Source of the DNA: an uncultured Clostridia bacterium | GTDB lineage: Bacteria > Bacillota > Clostridia > Christensenellales > UBA1242 | Direction: 5' to 3' | DNA: 32,172 nt | NCBI GenBank assembly: GCA_944361835.1 | Contig: CALVTI010000021.1 | Location: 1-32,172 of the forward strand | Shown: positions 9,027 to 17,243 of the stretch, piece by piece | Layout of the letters: every line of letters begins with the position of its first letter | Numbering within the stretch: the first letter of the stretch is position 1 | The notes under the pieces: model-generated | Database searches by the model: none | The model's input: only the letters and a program-made list of their open reading frames with translations | Told to the model about the DNA's origin: nothing | Made by a program: the position numbers and the translations under genes

Positions 9027-9473
9027 ATGAACATAGAAACACTTAAACCTGCAGAAAATTCTAGAAAAAAGGCTACAAGAGTTGGGCGAGGCCTTGGAAG
9101 CGGAATTGGCAAAACTAGTGGAAAAGGTCATAAGGGCCAAAATGCTCGAAGTGGCGGAGGCGTTAGACCTGGCTTTGAAGGCGGTCAGCTTCCTCTTATA
9201 AGAAAGCTCCCAATTCGCGGATTTAACAATTACAAATTTAGAAAGGTATATTCCACTGTAAACGTGGGCGACCTTGAAAAGTTTGAACCAAACACAGAAA
9301 TCACTTTAGAACTTCTATATGAAGACAGAGTTGTTGGAAAAATGGAAGAATATGGGCTCAAGGTTCTTGGCAATGGAGAGCTCACAAAACCACTCATCGT
9401 CAAAGCTAAAAAGTTTACTGACGCTGCAAAGGAGAAGATAGAAAAAGCTGGCGGTAAAGTCGAGGTGATTTAA
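9027..9473 (+). CDS. rplO: 50S ribosomal protein L15
   Basis: L15 is a late-assembly protein whose long basic N-terminal extension threads into 23S rRNA. The Gly/Arg/Lys-rich stretch [37 protein letters not shown] (given here in two parts: up to GKGHKGQ, then NARSGGG) is diagnostic, followed by the globular C-terminal half. It is 148 residues long. AGGGAGG precedes the ATG. Its TAA shares one base with the secY start codon (TAATG). Confidence 0.97.
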   Translation: MNIETLKPAENSRKKATRVGRGLGSGIGKTSGKGHKGQNARSGGGVRPGFEGGQLPLIRKLPIRGFNNYKFRKVYSTVNVGDLEKFEPNTEITLELLYEDRVVGKMEEYGLKVLGNGELTKPLIVKAKKFTDAAKEKIEKAGGKVEVI

Positions 9474-10765
9474 TGTTTAAAACTATAGCTAATGCGTTCA
9501 AAATAAAAGAGGTCAGGAGAAAGATTCTTCTAACCTTGCTTTTATTGTTTATATTTAGAATTGGTTGTTGGATTCCTCTTCCTGGAATCGACCTTCAGCT
9601 CTTTGCCGAGTCGACTGCGGGAAACGATTTTCTAAATCTTTTAAGCTCAATAAGTGGTGGAGCGCTCGCAAACGGCTCACTGCTTGCGCTGGGCGTGTCG
9701 CCGTACATTAGTGCGTCTATTATAATCCAACTTTTGACAGTAGCTATTCCTGCTCTTGAAAGACTTTCAAAGCAGGGTGAAGACGGCAGAAAGAAGATAA
9801 ATTTCTACACCAGAATTTGCGCGCTAGTGCTAGCTGTGGCTCAGGCTATAGGTATAGTTATTGCGTTTAGCGAAAGTTTTGATCCAAACTTCTTGTGGAC
9901 GGGCGCACCAACTTGGCTTGTAGGAGCCATGCTTGTCATCATTCTTACAGCAGGCGGAATGTTTACAGTTTGGCTTGGTGAGAGAATCACAGACCTTGGC
10001 GTCGGCAACGGGCTTAGCCTGCTTATCTTCGTAGGTATCTTGTCTACAGCCGGAACTTCTATTGCTACGACTATCACAAGCATTGGAAGCGACATAAACC
10101 AAGTTTGGAACCTCATCATATTCTTTGCAGCATTGCTCCTTATCTTTGCTCTCATCATCTTTGTGGATATAGCAGAGCGAAGAGTTCCGGTGCAGTATGC
10201 AAAGCAAATAAAAGGCAGAAAGATGTATGGCGGACAGAGCACATACATTCCTATTAGAGTAAACGGCTCGGGAGTTATGCCTATCATCTTTGCGTCAGCA
10301 CTACTTACATTCCCACAGCTCATTATGAGCATCTTCTATCCAGAAGGCGTGACTTGGTATGATCAGTGGCTCGGCGCAGGGTCGTGGATAAACATAGTGC
10401 TCACAGCGCTCCTCATTCTCTTCTTTGCTTACTTCTGGGCGCAGATTACTTTTAATCCAGACGACGTAAGCAAACGTATTCAGCAGAATGGTGGGTTTAT
10501 TCCAGGCATTAGGGCAGGCAAGCAGACCAGCGACTACCTAAGGCGAATTTCAAACAGAATCACGCTCTTTGGCGCTATCTTCCTTGCGTTTATCGCTCTT
10601 GTGCCAAGCCTTGCGTTTAAAGCAATAAGCGACCCTCTTGGCGGAGGACTTGTGAACGCGTTTAGTGCGACAGGTCTCATGATTGTCGTTTCTGTTGCGC
10701 TTGAGCTAGACAAACAGCTTGAAGCGCAAATGCTTATGAGAAACTATAGAGGATTTTTGAAATAG
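9473..10765 (+). CDS. secY: Preprotein translocase subunit SecY
   Basis: SecY is the central channel subunit of the SecYEG translocon and exports or inserts proteins with signal peptides. The 430-residue product has about ten hydrophobic spans. Family signatures are FRIGCWIPLPGID in the first segment, the plug region LLSSISGGAL, LGVSPYISASIIIQLL, and the cytosolic loop AERRVPVQYAKQIKGR. It ends with LMRNYRGFLK, matching the usual C-terminus. Translation is likely coupled to rplO. The exported proteins encoded in this window (18871-22170 and the 27798-28397 gene) would depend on it. Confidence 0.98.
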   Translation: MFKTIANAFKIKEVRRKILLTLLLLFIFRIGCWIPLPGIDLQLFAESTAGNDFLNLLSSISGGALANGSLLALGVSPYISASIIIQLLTVAIPALERLSKQGEDGRKKINFYTRICALVLAVAQAIGIVIAFSESFDPNFLWTGAPTWLVGAMLVIILTAGGMFTVWLGERITDLGVGNGLSLLIFVGILSTAGTSIATTITSIGSDINQVWNLIIFFAALLLIFALIIFVDIAERRVPVQYAKQIKGRKMYGGQSTYIPIRVNGSGVMPIIFASALLTFPQLIMSIFYPEGVTWYDQWLGAGSWINIVLTALLILFFAYFWAQITFNPDDVSKRIQQNGGFIPGIRAGKQTSDYLRRISNRITLFGAIFLAFIALVPSLAFKAISDPLGGGLVNAFSATGLMIVVSVALELDKQLEAQMLMRNYRGFLK

Positions 10766-10772
10766 GAGCTAT

Positions 10773-11393
10773 ATGAATCTTATTATGCTTGGAGCTCCAG
10801 GAAGTGGAAAGGGAACAATGGCAAAGTTTATCTCTAGCGATTTTTCCCTTCCTCACATTTCCACAGGAGACATTTTTAGAAAAAATATCAAAGACGGAAC
10901 AGAACTTGGGAATAAAGTAAAATCTATCCTCGACGCTGGCGAGCTTGTCCCAGATGAGCTCACAATAGACCTTGTAAAAGATAGGCTCAAAGAGGCAGAT
11001 TGTAAAAACGGCTTTATTCTCGACGGCTTTCCTAGGACACTTGTTCAGGCAGAAGCACTTGAAAAATTTGCTAGCATCGACAGCGTTATTCTCATAGACC
11101 TTCCTTTTGAAGTGATAGAGGAGAGGCTCAGTGGAAGAAGAAGCTGCCCTAGCTGCGGAGAAGTGTATCACACTAGCACTTACAAAGAAACTAATTGTCA
11201 AAAGTGTGACGCTTCGCTCATTCAAAGAGAAGATGACAAGCTTGAGACTGTTAGAGCTCGTCTAAAAGTATATGAAAAACAGACCTCGCCTCTAATTGAG
11301 TTTTACAAAAACAAGATTTTTAAGGTAGAGGGAAAGGGGACACCAGAAGAAACTTATGCACCAGTAAAAAAGTTTCTTAAGGAGATGAAATAG
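10773..11393 (+). CDS. adk: Adenylate kinase, zinc-LID type
   Basis: Adenylate kinase interconverts ATP + AMP and two ADP in the cytoplasm. The P-loop GAPGSGKGT occupies residues 7-15, the AMP-binding segment STGDIFR follows at about 30, and DGFPRT is present. The LID domain carries a zinc-site pattern C125, C128, C142, C145, as in Bacillota enzymes, where E. coli uses a hydrogen-bond network instead. The 206-residue length is slightly short because the C-terminal helix region is trimmed. It lies seven bases after secY, the usual place. Confidence 0.97.
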   Translation: MNLIMLGAPGSGKGTMAKFISSDFSLPHISTGDIFRKNIKDGTELGNKVKSILDAGELVPDELTIDLVKDRLKEADCKNGFILDGFPRTLVQAEALEKFASIDSVILIDLPFEVIEERLSGRRSCPSCGEVYHTSTYKETNCQKCDASLIQREDDKLETVRARLKVYEKQTSPLIEFYKNKIFKVEGKGTPEETYAPVKKFLKEMK

Positions 11394-11394
11394 A

Positions 11395-12138
11395 ATGGTT
11401 GTCAAAAACCCTGCAGAACTCGTTTTGATGAAGAAGGCGGGAGAGATTACAAAAAAGGCGCTAGACCTTGCAAAATCGCTCATAAAGCCAAATATTTCAA
11501 CATTAGAACTTGACAAATCATTAAAAGAGTATATAATTAAATGTGGTGCAACTCCTTCTTTTTTACACTACCAAGGTTATCCTGCTAGCATATGTGCATC
11601 GCTAAACGATGTAGTCGTGCATGGCATACCTTCAAAAGATGTAGTTTTGAAAGAGGGTGACATAATCAGCATAGATGTTGGGGCTTGTTATAAGGGCTAT
11701 CACGGAGATGCGGCAAGGACTTTTCCTGTCGGCAAAATTTCGCCTGAGAAAGAGAGGCTCATAAAGGTGACTGAAGAATGCTTCTTTGTAGGGATAGAAA
11801 AGCTCAGGGTAGGAGGAAGACTTGGAGAGCTCTCCAGCGCTATCCAACAGCATGCTGAAAAAAACGGATATTCTGTTGTGCGAGAACTTGTCGGCCATGG
11901 CATAGGCAGGCAGATGCATGAGTATCCAAGCGTGCCAAACTACGGTCACATGGATGATGGACCAAAGCTTGCTGAAAATATTTGTCTGGCCGTTGAGCCG
12001 ATGATAAATATGGGCAAGAAAGACATTTTCATGGAGAGAGATGGCTGGACGATACGCACTAAGGATGGCCTTCCATCAGCTCACTATGAAAACACCATTC
12101 TGCTCACAAAAAATGGTGTGGAAATCTTGACTATTTAA
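11395..12138 (+). CDS. map: Methionine aminopeptidase, type I
   Basis: The enzyme removes the initiator methionine from nascent proteins after deformylation. Metal ligands are in place: D94 (IDVGA), D105 (GDAART), H168 (GHGIGR), a glutamate in the AVEPM motif, and a glutamate in the final YENTIL motif. The N-terminal portion shows a short binding-loop sequence HGIPS typical of type I enzymes. The 247-residue length fits the short bacterial class. It begins two bases after adk, with AAGGAG at the end of adk as binding site. Confidence 0.97.
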   Translation: MVVKNPAELVLMKKAGEITKKALDLAKSLIKPNISTLELDKSLKEYIIKCGATPSFLHYQGYPASICASLNDVVVHGIPSKDVVLKEGDIISIDVGACYKGYHGDAARTFPVGKISPEKERLIKVTEECFFVGIEKLRVGGRLGELSSAIQQHAEKNGYSVVRELVGHGIGRQMHEYPSVPNYGHMDDGPKLAENICLAVEPMINMGKKDIFMERDGWTIRTKDGLPSAHYENTILLTKNGVEILTI

Positions 12139-12147
12139 GGAGTATGT

Positions 12148-12369
12148 ATGTCAAAGGAAGATGTTATTGAGTTTGAAGGAGTTGTGGAGGAAGTTCTTCC
12201 AAACACGACTTTCAAGGTAAAACTTAGTAATGGCCATGTCATAACAGCTTACATCTCAGGTCGCCTTAGAATGAACTACATTAAGATTTTGGAAGGCGAC
12301 AAGGTCAAAATTGAGATGAGCCCTTATGACCTTACCAAAGGCAGAATTACTTGGCGTGCAAAGAACTAG
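12148..12369 (+). CDS. infA: Translation initiation factor IF-1
   Basis: IF-1 binds the 30S A site during initiation and aids IF-2 and IF-3. The 73-residue OB-fold protein shows [49 protein letters not shown] and [16 protein letters not shown], which match the family end to end. AAGGAG is 7 bases ahead of the ATG. The usual Bacillota order map-infA-rpmJ-rpsM is kept, but the small KOW-domain gene often found between map and infA is absent here. Confidence 0.98.
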   Translation: MSKEDVIEFEGVVEEVLPNTTFKVKLSNGHVITAYISGRLRMNYIKILEGDKVKIEMSPYDLTKGRITWRAKN

Positions 12370-12388
12370 AGTTTAAAAGGAGAAAAAC

Positions 12389-12505
12389 ATGAAAGTAAGA
12401 CCATCTGTAAAACCTATCTGTGACGGTTGTAAAGTAATTAAGAGAGAAGGCAAAGTTATGGTTATATGCTCAAAATCTAAAAAGCACAAACAGACACAAG
12501 GTTAA
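12389..12505 (+). CDS. rpmJ: 50S ribosomal protein L36, zinc-binding
   Basis: L36 is the smallest large-subunit protein. This 38-codon frame, easily missed because of its size, encodes [20 protein letters not shown] at the N-terminus, followed by a segment with one more Cys and a His. Zinc ligands are C11, C14, C27 and H33, the C+ form. AAAGGAGA lies about 6 bases ahead of the ATG. It differs from the common form in having Q at the very end (KHKQTQG), where most copies end KHKQRQG. Confidence 0.96.
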   Translation: MKVRPSVKPICDGCKVIKREGKVMVICSKSKKHKQTQG

Positions 12506-12588
12506 AAATTTCGTTCTCTGCTGCGGCTGATATTGCAGAGGCGTCTATATATAAATCACAAACAAATATATTTCGGAGGAATAAATAA
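12506..12588 (+). promoter_or_regulatory. Leader of the alpha cluster with a hairpin upstream of rpsM
   Basis: This 83-base gap is the longest inside the operon. CTCTGC (12516-12521) pairs with GCAGAG (12535-12540) around a 13-base loop, and the remainder runs to CGGAGG in front of rpsM. In E. coli an S4-binding pseudoknot sits in the same place and controls rpsM-rpsK-rpsD-rpoA. Here rpsD is also in this cluster, so an S4 target is plausible but unproven. No clear -35/-10 pair is seen. Confidence 0.3.
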
Positions 12589-12966
12589 ATGGCAAGAATC
12601 GCTGGTGTAGATTTACCCAGAGAAAAGAGAATTGAAGTAGGCCTTACTTACATTTATGGAATTGGGCCAGCTACTTCAAGCAAAATTTTGAAAGCTACCA
12701 AAATAAATCCAGACACTAGAGTCAAAGACCTAGACGAAAACGATGTCGCAAAACTTCGTGCATATATTGAAAAGAACTTCCCAGTCGAAGGTGACCTTAG
12801 AAAAGAAGTGTCCATGAACATCAAACGCCTTACAGAAATAGGCGCTTATCGTGGCGTGAGACACAGAAAAGGTCTTCCTGTTCGTGGACAGAACACAAGG
12901 ACAAATTGCAGAACTAGAAAAGGCCCAAGAAAAGTCGTAGGCGGAAGCTCTAAGAAGGGTAAATAG
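12589..12966 (+). CDS. rpsM: 30S ribosomal protein S13
   Basis: S13 lies in the 30S head, pairs with S19 and makes bridges to the large subunit. The product of 125 residues carries [25 protein letters not shown] at the start, and the C-terminal tail [23 protein letters not shown] that contacts P-site tRNA (quoted in two pieces here: [11 protein letters not shown] and [12 protein letters not shown]). CGGAGG lies 11-16 bases upstream. It opens the alpha cluster. Confidence 0.98.
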   Translation: MARIAGVDLPREKRIEVGLTYIYGIGPATSSKILKATKINPDTRVKDLDENDVAKLRAYIEKNFPVEGDLRKEVSMNIKRLTEIGAYRGVRHRKGLPVRGQNTRTNCRTRKGPRKVVGGSSKKGK

Positions 12967-12976
12967 GAGATAAGTT

Positions 12977-13366
12977 ATGGCAGCAACAAAAACAACTAAG
13001 AAAAAAAGAATTAGCAAAAACTTAGAGAAGGGACAAGCTCATATAAACGCTACTTTCAACAACACCATTGTGACTTTCACAGATATGCAGGGCAACACCA
13101 TCTCTTGGGCAAGCGCTGGAAAACTCGGTTTTAGAAGTTCTAAAAAGAGCACTCCATTTGCAGCTCAAGCTTGTGTAGAGGACGCAGCTAAAGTCGCTAA
13201 AGACCATGGCATCAAGTCTGTAGAAGTTTATGTTAAGGGCCCAGGCAATGGCAGAGAAGCAGCTATAAGAGCTATTGGCGCAGCTGAGATAAATGTTACG
13301 CTCATAAAAGACGTTTCACCTATAGCTCACAACGGGTGCCGTCCACCTAAGGCTAGAAGGGTTTAA
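12977..13366 (+). CDS. rpsK: 30S ribosomal protein S11
   Basis: S11 forms part of the platform that holds the mRNA Shine-Dalgarno duplex. The 129-residue product contains the conserved [19 protein letters not shown] stretch, GLGF-like [29 protein letters not shown], and the C-terminal [18 protein letters not shown]. An AGGAGAT element precedes the ATG by about 6 bases. Nothing unusual. Confidence 0.98.
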   Translation: MAATKTTKKKRISKNLEKGQAHINATFNNTIVTFTDMQGNTISWASAGKLGFRSSKKSTPFAAQACVEDAAKVAKDHGIKSVEVYVKGPGNGREAAIRAIGAAEINVTLIKDVSPIAHNGCRPPKARRV

Positions 13367-13378
13367 AAGGAGAAAGAT

Positions 13379-13999
13379 ATGGCAAAACAAATAGGACCTG
13401 ATTGCCGTCAATGCAGACGTGAAGGTTGCAAACTTTTCCTTAAAGGCGAGAAGTGCACGACTAAAAAATGCCCTATGGAAAGACGCCCAGTCGCTCCAGG
13501 ACAACACGGTGCAGGAAGAAAGAGAGTTACACAATACGGCACTCAGCTTAGAGAAAAACAAAAAGTAAAGAAAGCTTACGGAATACTTGAAAACCAATTT
13601 AGAAAGTATTATGAAGAAGCTGAAAGAATGAAGGGCGTCACAGGTGAAAACATGCTCTCGCTCATAGAAAGAAGACTTGACAATGTAGTTTATAGAATGG
13701 GCATTGGCTCAAGCCGTTCGGAGTGTAGACAAATAGTAAACCACAGACAGATTACTGTAAACGGCAAGACTGTAAACATTCCTTCATATAGAGTAAAAGT
13801 TGGCGATATAATAGCCGTCAAAGAAAACAAGAAAGACCTTGAAATGTTCAAACAGCTCAAAGGTATGAAGATTGTTATGCCAAAATGGTTAGAGTTTGAT
13901 TCAAACGAACTTGTGGGCAAAGTTATAGCTCTTCCTACAAGAGAAGATATTGACCTCAATATTCAAGAACACCTAATCATTGAGTTGTATTCAAGATAA
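13379..13999 (+). CDS. rpsD: 30S ribosomal protein S4, zinc-binding form
   Basis: S4 is one of the two 16S rRNA assembly initiators and helps guard decoding accuracy. The N-terminus has Cys at 9, 12, 26 and 31, the arrangement of the zinc-bound S4 of Thermus, plus an extra Cys at 17. The S4 RNA-binding domain follows around residues 97-160 ([20 protein letters not shown]). Length is 206 residues. Its place in the alpha cluster, as in E. coli and many Clostridia, differs from Bacillus subtilis, where rpsD is a separate gene with its own S4-responsive leader. Confidence 0.97.
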   Translation: MAKQIGPDCRQCRREGCKLFLKGEKCTTKKCPMERRPVAPGQHGAGRKRVTQYGTQLREKQKVKKAYGILENQFRKYYEEAERMKGVTGENMLSLIERRLDNVVYRMGIGSSRSECRQIVNHRQITVNGKTVNIPSYRVKVGDIIAVKENKKDLEMFKQLKGMKIVMPKWLEFDSNELVGKVIALPTREDIDLNIQEHLIIELYSR

Positions 14000-14017
14000 T
14001 AAAGGAGAATATTATTT

Positions 14018-14974
14018 ATGATGGAAATTGAAAAGCCAAAAATCACTTGTGAAGAAACTGACAGCGGAGAATTTGCAAGATTTACTGTTGCGCCTCTTGA
14101 AAGAGGGTATGGAATTACTCTTGGAAACTGCATGAGAAGAACGCTTCTCTCAGCTCTTCCAGGCTGTGCTCCTATAGCTATAAAGATAGCTGGAGTCCAA
14201 CACGAGTTTTCCACAATTCCAGGCGTGACTGAAGATGTCGTAGACATAGTTCTAAACATCAAGCAGATAGCTTTAAAATCTACAAATACTGACTCTAGCT
14301 TCATGACCAAACTTCACCTCAAAAAGACTACTCCAGGTGAGGTTACAGCAAGAGATTTTGAGCCAAATGACCAGATAGAAATCCTCACTCCAGATTTGCA
14401 CATATGCACAATCGATGAGGGAGCTGTCCTTGACATGGAACTTTTAGTGGCAAGAGGCAGAGGCTATGTTCCAAACGTCTTAAACAAAGAAAGACTTGAT
14501 GGAAGCCTTGAATATATTGCTATAGACAGCTTATATTCTCCTGTTAAGAGAGTAAATTACAGCGTGGAAAGCACGCGTGTCGGCCAGAGTATCGACTATG
14601 ACAAGCTCATATTAGAAGTTGAGACAAATGGCACTACAAGCGCTAGAGACATCGTTGCTCTTGCAGGCAAAATTATAAACGAGCACGTTTCGCTCTTTGT
14701 AGACCTTTGCGAAAACATGAGCGGACTAAACATTCTCGTTTCTAGCGACGAAGACAACCAATCAAAAGTTCTCGAAATGCCAATTGAAGATATGGACCTC
14801 TCTGTTCGTTCTTATAATTGCCTTAAGAGAGCAAACATCAATACTGTCGAAGATTTGATTAAAAAATCTAAAAACGACATGCTCAAAGTGAGAAACCTTG
14901 GCCTCAAGTCTATTGAAGAAGTTATTCAAAAGCTTGAAAGCTATGGTCTCGGGCTTAGAGTAGATGAAGAATAA
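14018..14974 (+). CDS. rpoA: DNA-directed RNA polymerase subunit alpha
   Basis: The alpha dimer nucleates RNA polymerase assembly, and its C-terminal domain contacts UP elements and activators. The N-terminal domain shows PLERGYGITLGNCMRRTLLSALPG and the later ARGRGYVP, DSLYSPVKRVNY and YDKLILEVETNG blocks. A flexible linker precedes the helix-hairpin-helix C-terminal domain (residues about 250-318: NCLKRANINTVEDL and LRNLGLKS-like KVRNLGLKSIEEV). Length 318 is normal. Two ATG codons are adjacent (14018 and 14021); AAAGGAG suits either. Confidence 0.98.
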   Translation: MMEIEKPKITCEETDSGEFARFTVAPLERGYGITLGNCMRRTLLSALPGCAPIAIKIAGVQHEFSTIPGVTEDVVDIVLNIKQIALKSTNTDSSFMTKLHLKKTTPGEVTARDFEPNDQIEILTPDLHICTIDEGAVLDMELLVARGRGYVPNVLNKERLDGSLEYIAIDSLYSPVKRVNYSVESTRVGQSIDYDKLILEVETNGTTSARDIVALAGKIINEHVSLFVDLCENMSGLNILVSSDEDNQSKVLEMPIEDMDLSVRSYNCLKRANINTVEDLIKKSKNDMLKVRNLGLKSIEEVIQKLESYGLGLRVDEE

Positions 14975-14985
14975 AAGGAGAAATT

Positions 14986-15495
14986 ATGGCAAACGCAAAG
15001 TTAGGACTTCCTACTAAAGAGAGAAACGCACTGCTTAGAAACCAGGTCACAAATCTTCTTTGGTATGGCAAAATAGAAACTACACTTGCTAGAGCAAAGT
15101 CAGTTAGGAGTCAAGCTGAAAAGCTTCTTACATTGGCTATAAACTCTTATGAAGACACAGTTAAGGCTACCAAGACTATCACAGATAGCAAGGGGACTAA
15201 AGTTAAGCAAGAAGTCGTAAACGATGGCCCAAAGAAGCTCAACGCAAGAAGAAAGATAATGTCATACGTCTATGACATTCAAGAGCAGAGGAAGGACAAG
15301 GAGAGCATTACAGCTTTCAAGGCTAGAACAGAAGGCATAAACCACCCTCTTCTTGAGAAAATCTTTAACGTATACGCTCCAAAGTATGCTGACAGAATTA
15401 AAGAGAAAGGCATCGGCGGAGGATATACCAGAATAATAAAGCTTGGACAAAGACGTGGTGACTCAGCTGAGATGGCTATTGTAGAATTGTTATAA
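14986..15495 (+). CDS. rplQ: 50S ribosomal protein L17 with a large internal insertion
   Basis: L17 is near the tunnel exit on the solvent side. The N-terminal part (LGLPTKERNALLRNQVTNLL, TTLARAK) and the C-terminal GGGYTRIIKLGQRRGDSAEMAIVELL are canonical. Between them, about residues 46-110, the protein is roughly 45-50 residues longer than the E. coli form, giving 169 in total. From memory, similar inserted L17 proteins occur in several gut Clostridia, so it looks like a lineage trait. It is the last gene of the operon. AAAGGAG lies 6 bases ahead of the ATG. Confidence 0.96.
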   Translation: MANAKLGLPTKERNALLRNQVTNLLWYGKIETTLARAKSVRSQAEKLLTLAINSYEDTVKATKTITDSKGTKVKQEVVNDGPKKLNARRKIMSYVYDIQEQRKDKESITAFKARTEGINHPLLEKIFNVYAPKYADRIKEKGIGGGYTRIIKLGQRRGDSAEMAIVELL

Positions 15496-15497
15496 AA

Positions 15498-15524
15498 GAC
15501 AAGTCGAAAGACTTGCCTTTTTTT
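15498..15524 (+). terminator. Rho-independent terminator ending the ribosomal operon
   Basis: CAAGTC (15500-15505) and GACTTG (15510-15515) form a stem closed by a GAAA tetraloop, followed by CC and seven T (15518-15524). On the minus strand a shorter T run follows the same stem, so it may also end the convergent aldolase transcript. Confidence 0.85.
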
Positions 15525-15525
15525 A

Positions 15526-16422
15526 TTATTTACTTAAATATCTAAACTTTTCAAGAACTGCTTCTGTGACATATTTTTTGCCTTGAGAGAGATATTTTCG
15601 AGGGTCAAAGTTTTCGGGATTTTTTAAAAGATGCTCTCTCACGCCAGCAGTGAAAGCTATGCGAAGATCTGTGTCGCTGTTTATTTTGCATATGTTGTGG
15701 CGAGTGCAGGCCGTCTTTAGCGACTTTTCGTCTACGCCCTTTGCGCCTTTTAAGTCTCCGCCATAGGCGTTTAGAAGCTCGACATATTTCTCTGGCACAG
15801 AAGAGGCGCCATGCAAAACAAGTGGAGTTTTAGGAATGGCTTTTTCTATTTCGCCAAGGCGCTTAAAGTTTAGCTTGCTCTCGCCACTAAACTTATATGC
15901 GCCGTGGCTCGTGCCTATGGCCACGGCCAAACTGTCAGCTTTGGCAAGAGAGATAAACTTTTTTGCCTCTTCGGCATCTGTGAAGATGGCTTTTTTTGCG
16001 CTAACGAGGTCTTCTGTTCCGCCTATGACTCCTAGCTCAGCCTCCACCCACACGCCTCTAGCGTGAGCGTAGTCTACCACCTTTTTTGTAAGGGCGACAT
16101 TTTTTTCAAAGCTCAGGCTTGACGCGTCTATCATGACAGAGTCAAAGCCTAGGTCAATGGCTTTTTTGCACATCTCAAAACTCTTTCCATGATCTAGGTG
16201 AAGAAAAATGTCTTTATATCTTTTCTTTTCTGCTCTAAACATGCCTATGCAGGCTTCGCCCATATAGCTGAAGGCGCCTTCACTGACACATACAAGTGCA
16301 GGGGTAGAGGCGGCCAGGCAGGCGTCGACTATGGCCTTTAAAGTCTCTAAATTGTTAAAGTTAAATGCGCCAATGGCAAAGTGCTCTTTGAGAGCTTTTT
16401 TATAAAGTGCGTTTAGTTTCAT
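15526..16422 (-). CDS. fba: Class II fructose-bisphosphate aldolase family protein
   Basis: The enzyme class cleaves fructose 1,6-bisphosphate to glyceraldehyde 3-phosphate and dihydroxyacetone phosphate with a divalent metal. The 298 residues show GAFNFNNLETL at the start, LDHG with D77 and H78 (catalytic Asp and first zinc ligand), EAELGVIGG, the GTSHGAYK motif with the second His, and LHGASSVP with the third, then INSDTDLRIAFTAGVRE. I chose ATG 16422 because AGGAG is 5 bases upstream and similarity starts there. Tagatose-bisphosphate aldolases belong to the same superfamily, so the sugar is not certain. It stands alone between divergent and convergent neighbours. Confidence 0.9.
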   Translation of the reverse strand: MKLNALYKKALKEHFAIGAFNFNNLETLKAIVDACLAASTPALVCVSEGAFSYMGEACIGMFRAEKKRYKDIFLHLDHGKSFEMCKKAIDLGFDSVMIDASSLSFEKNVALTKKVVDYAHARGVWVEAELGVIGGTEDLVSAKKAIFTDAEEAKKFISLAKADSLAVAIGTSHGAYKFSGESKLNFKRLGEIEKAIPKTPLVLHGASSVPEKYVELLNAYGGDLKGAKGVDEKSLKTACTRHNICKINSDTDLRIAFTAGVREHLLKNPENFDPRKYLSQGKKYVTEAVLEKFRYLSK

Positions 16423-16438
16423 ACTTTCTCCTAAAGTT

Positions 16439-16466
16439 ATTTTACACATTAGCTTTAATTTTTCAA
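16439..16466 (-). promoter_or_regulatory. Probable promoter of the aldolase gene
   Basis: On the minus strand TTGAAA (16466-16461) and TAAAAT (16444-16439) are 16 bases apart. Transcription would begin near 16432, right at the AGGAG of the gene, so the 5' leader would be only about 10 bases. Confidence 0.55.
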
Positions 16467-16511
16467 AACATTGTGTGTAATTTTTGGTCAAGCCTTGTCA
16501 TATGTTACGGT

Positions 16512-17207
16512 ATGAAAAAATTATTTAAAAACAAGGTCCTTATTTTCGCAATTCTTTTTATAGTCGTCATAGGCGGGTGTTTGACCGCGCTTTGCCTTAG
16601 ACAGCCTGTGCTCGAAAATTTGGTGAGAGCTAATATGGCGGACTATAGAGACTTTGTATATTTTGGTGAGTGTCAAGAGTTTAAGGCAAACCTCATGTGT
16701 GGCGTTAGAGAAGAGCCGTATGAATATAACGGAGTTAAAAACAATGATAGAGAATTTGGCGTTTTGACCGTCATATTTGCTCAAAACTATGATATAGAAT
16801 TAATTGAGTTTGAACTAATAGTGGATGGGGAGAGCTACATAGGCTTGCTTGAGAAAAACCCTTTTGACTCAAGCTTTATGGCCGACGTCGAGAAGAGGTT
16901 TGAAAGTGGCAGTGAGATGTCTTTAAAAATCCTCTCCTTAGAAGAGGTCAAGCTAGAGTGCTTATCTAGCTCTTGGAACATTAGCAGCCAAAAGGCGCTT
17001 GAGATAGGCATAGAGGCCTTGAGAGAGGATATGGAAGATTTTATTACGCAAAATAGACTTTATGGCGAGTGTTATTTAAAAATCATAACAGATAGCTCTA
17101 TGCAAAGGTTTTATTACAGCTTTAGCTTTGTTGGTGACGATTTAAAGATGAGAACAGTGGTAATTAACCCAGAAGACGGCGAAGTAATTGTAAAGAATGT
17201 GACTTAA
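16512..17207 (+). CDS. Membrane-anchored protein of unknown function
   Basis: I do not recognise the family with certainty. The 231-residue product has a basic start (MKKLFKNK), one hydrophobic segment (about residues 9-28) containing VIGGC that could be read as a weak lipobox, and then a soluble, acidic domain outside the membrane. The last ~45 residues (LYGECYLKIITDS...VVINPEDGEVIVKN) look like a PepSY-type strand pair, which is only an impression. The start was set at 16512 because upstream in-frame codons give a doubled hydrophobic leader that overlaps the aldolase promoter. No ribosome binding site is visible. TATGTT at 16501-16506 would put a transcript start next to the ATG. Confidence 0.7.
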   Translation: MKKLFKNKVLIFAILFIVVIGGCLTALCLRQPVLENLVRANMADYRDFVYFGECQEFKANLMCGVREEPYEYNGVKNNDREFGVLTVIFAQNYDIELIEFELIVDGESYIGLLEKNPFDSSFMADVEKRFESGSEMSLKILSLEEVKLECLSSSWNISSQKALEIGIEALREDMEDFITQNRLYGECYLKIITDSSMQRFYYSFSFVGDDLKMRTVVINPEDGEVIVKNVT

Positions 17208-17208
17208 T

Positions 17209-17237
17209 TTGACTTTGAGAAAGCTTTTGCTTATACT
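17209..17237 (+). promoter_or_regulatory. Strong promoter placing the hflX transcript start on its ATG
   Basis: TTGACT (17209-17214) and TATACT (17232-17237) have an exact 17-base spacer. The expected start, about seven bases past the -10 box, is 17244, which is the A of the hflX ATG. No purine-rich binding site exists between. Confidence 0.85.
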
Positions 17238-17243
17238 ATAAGT

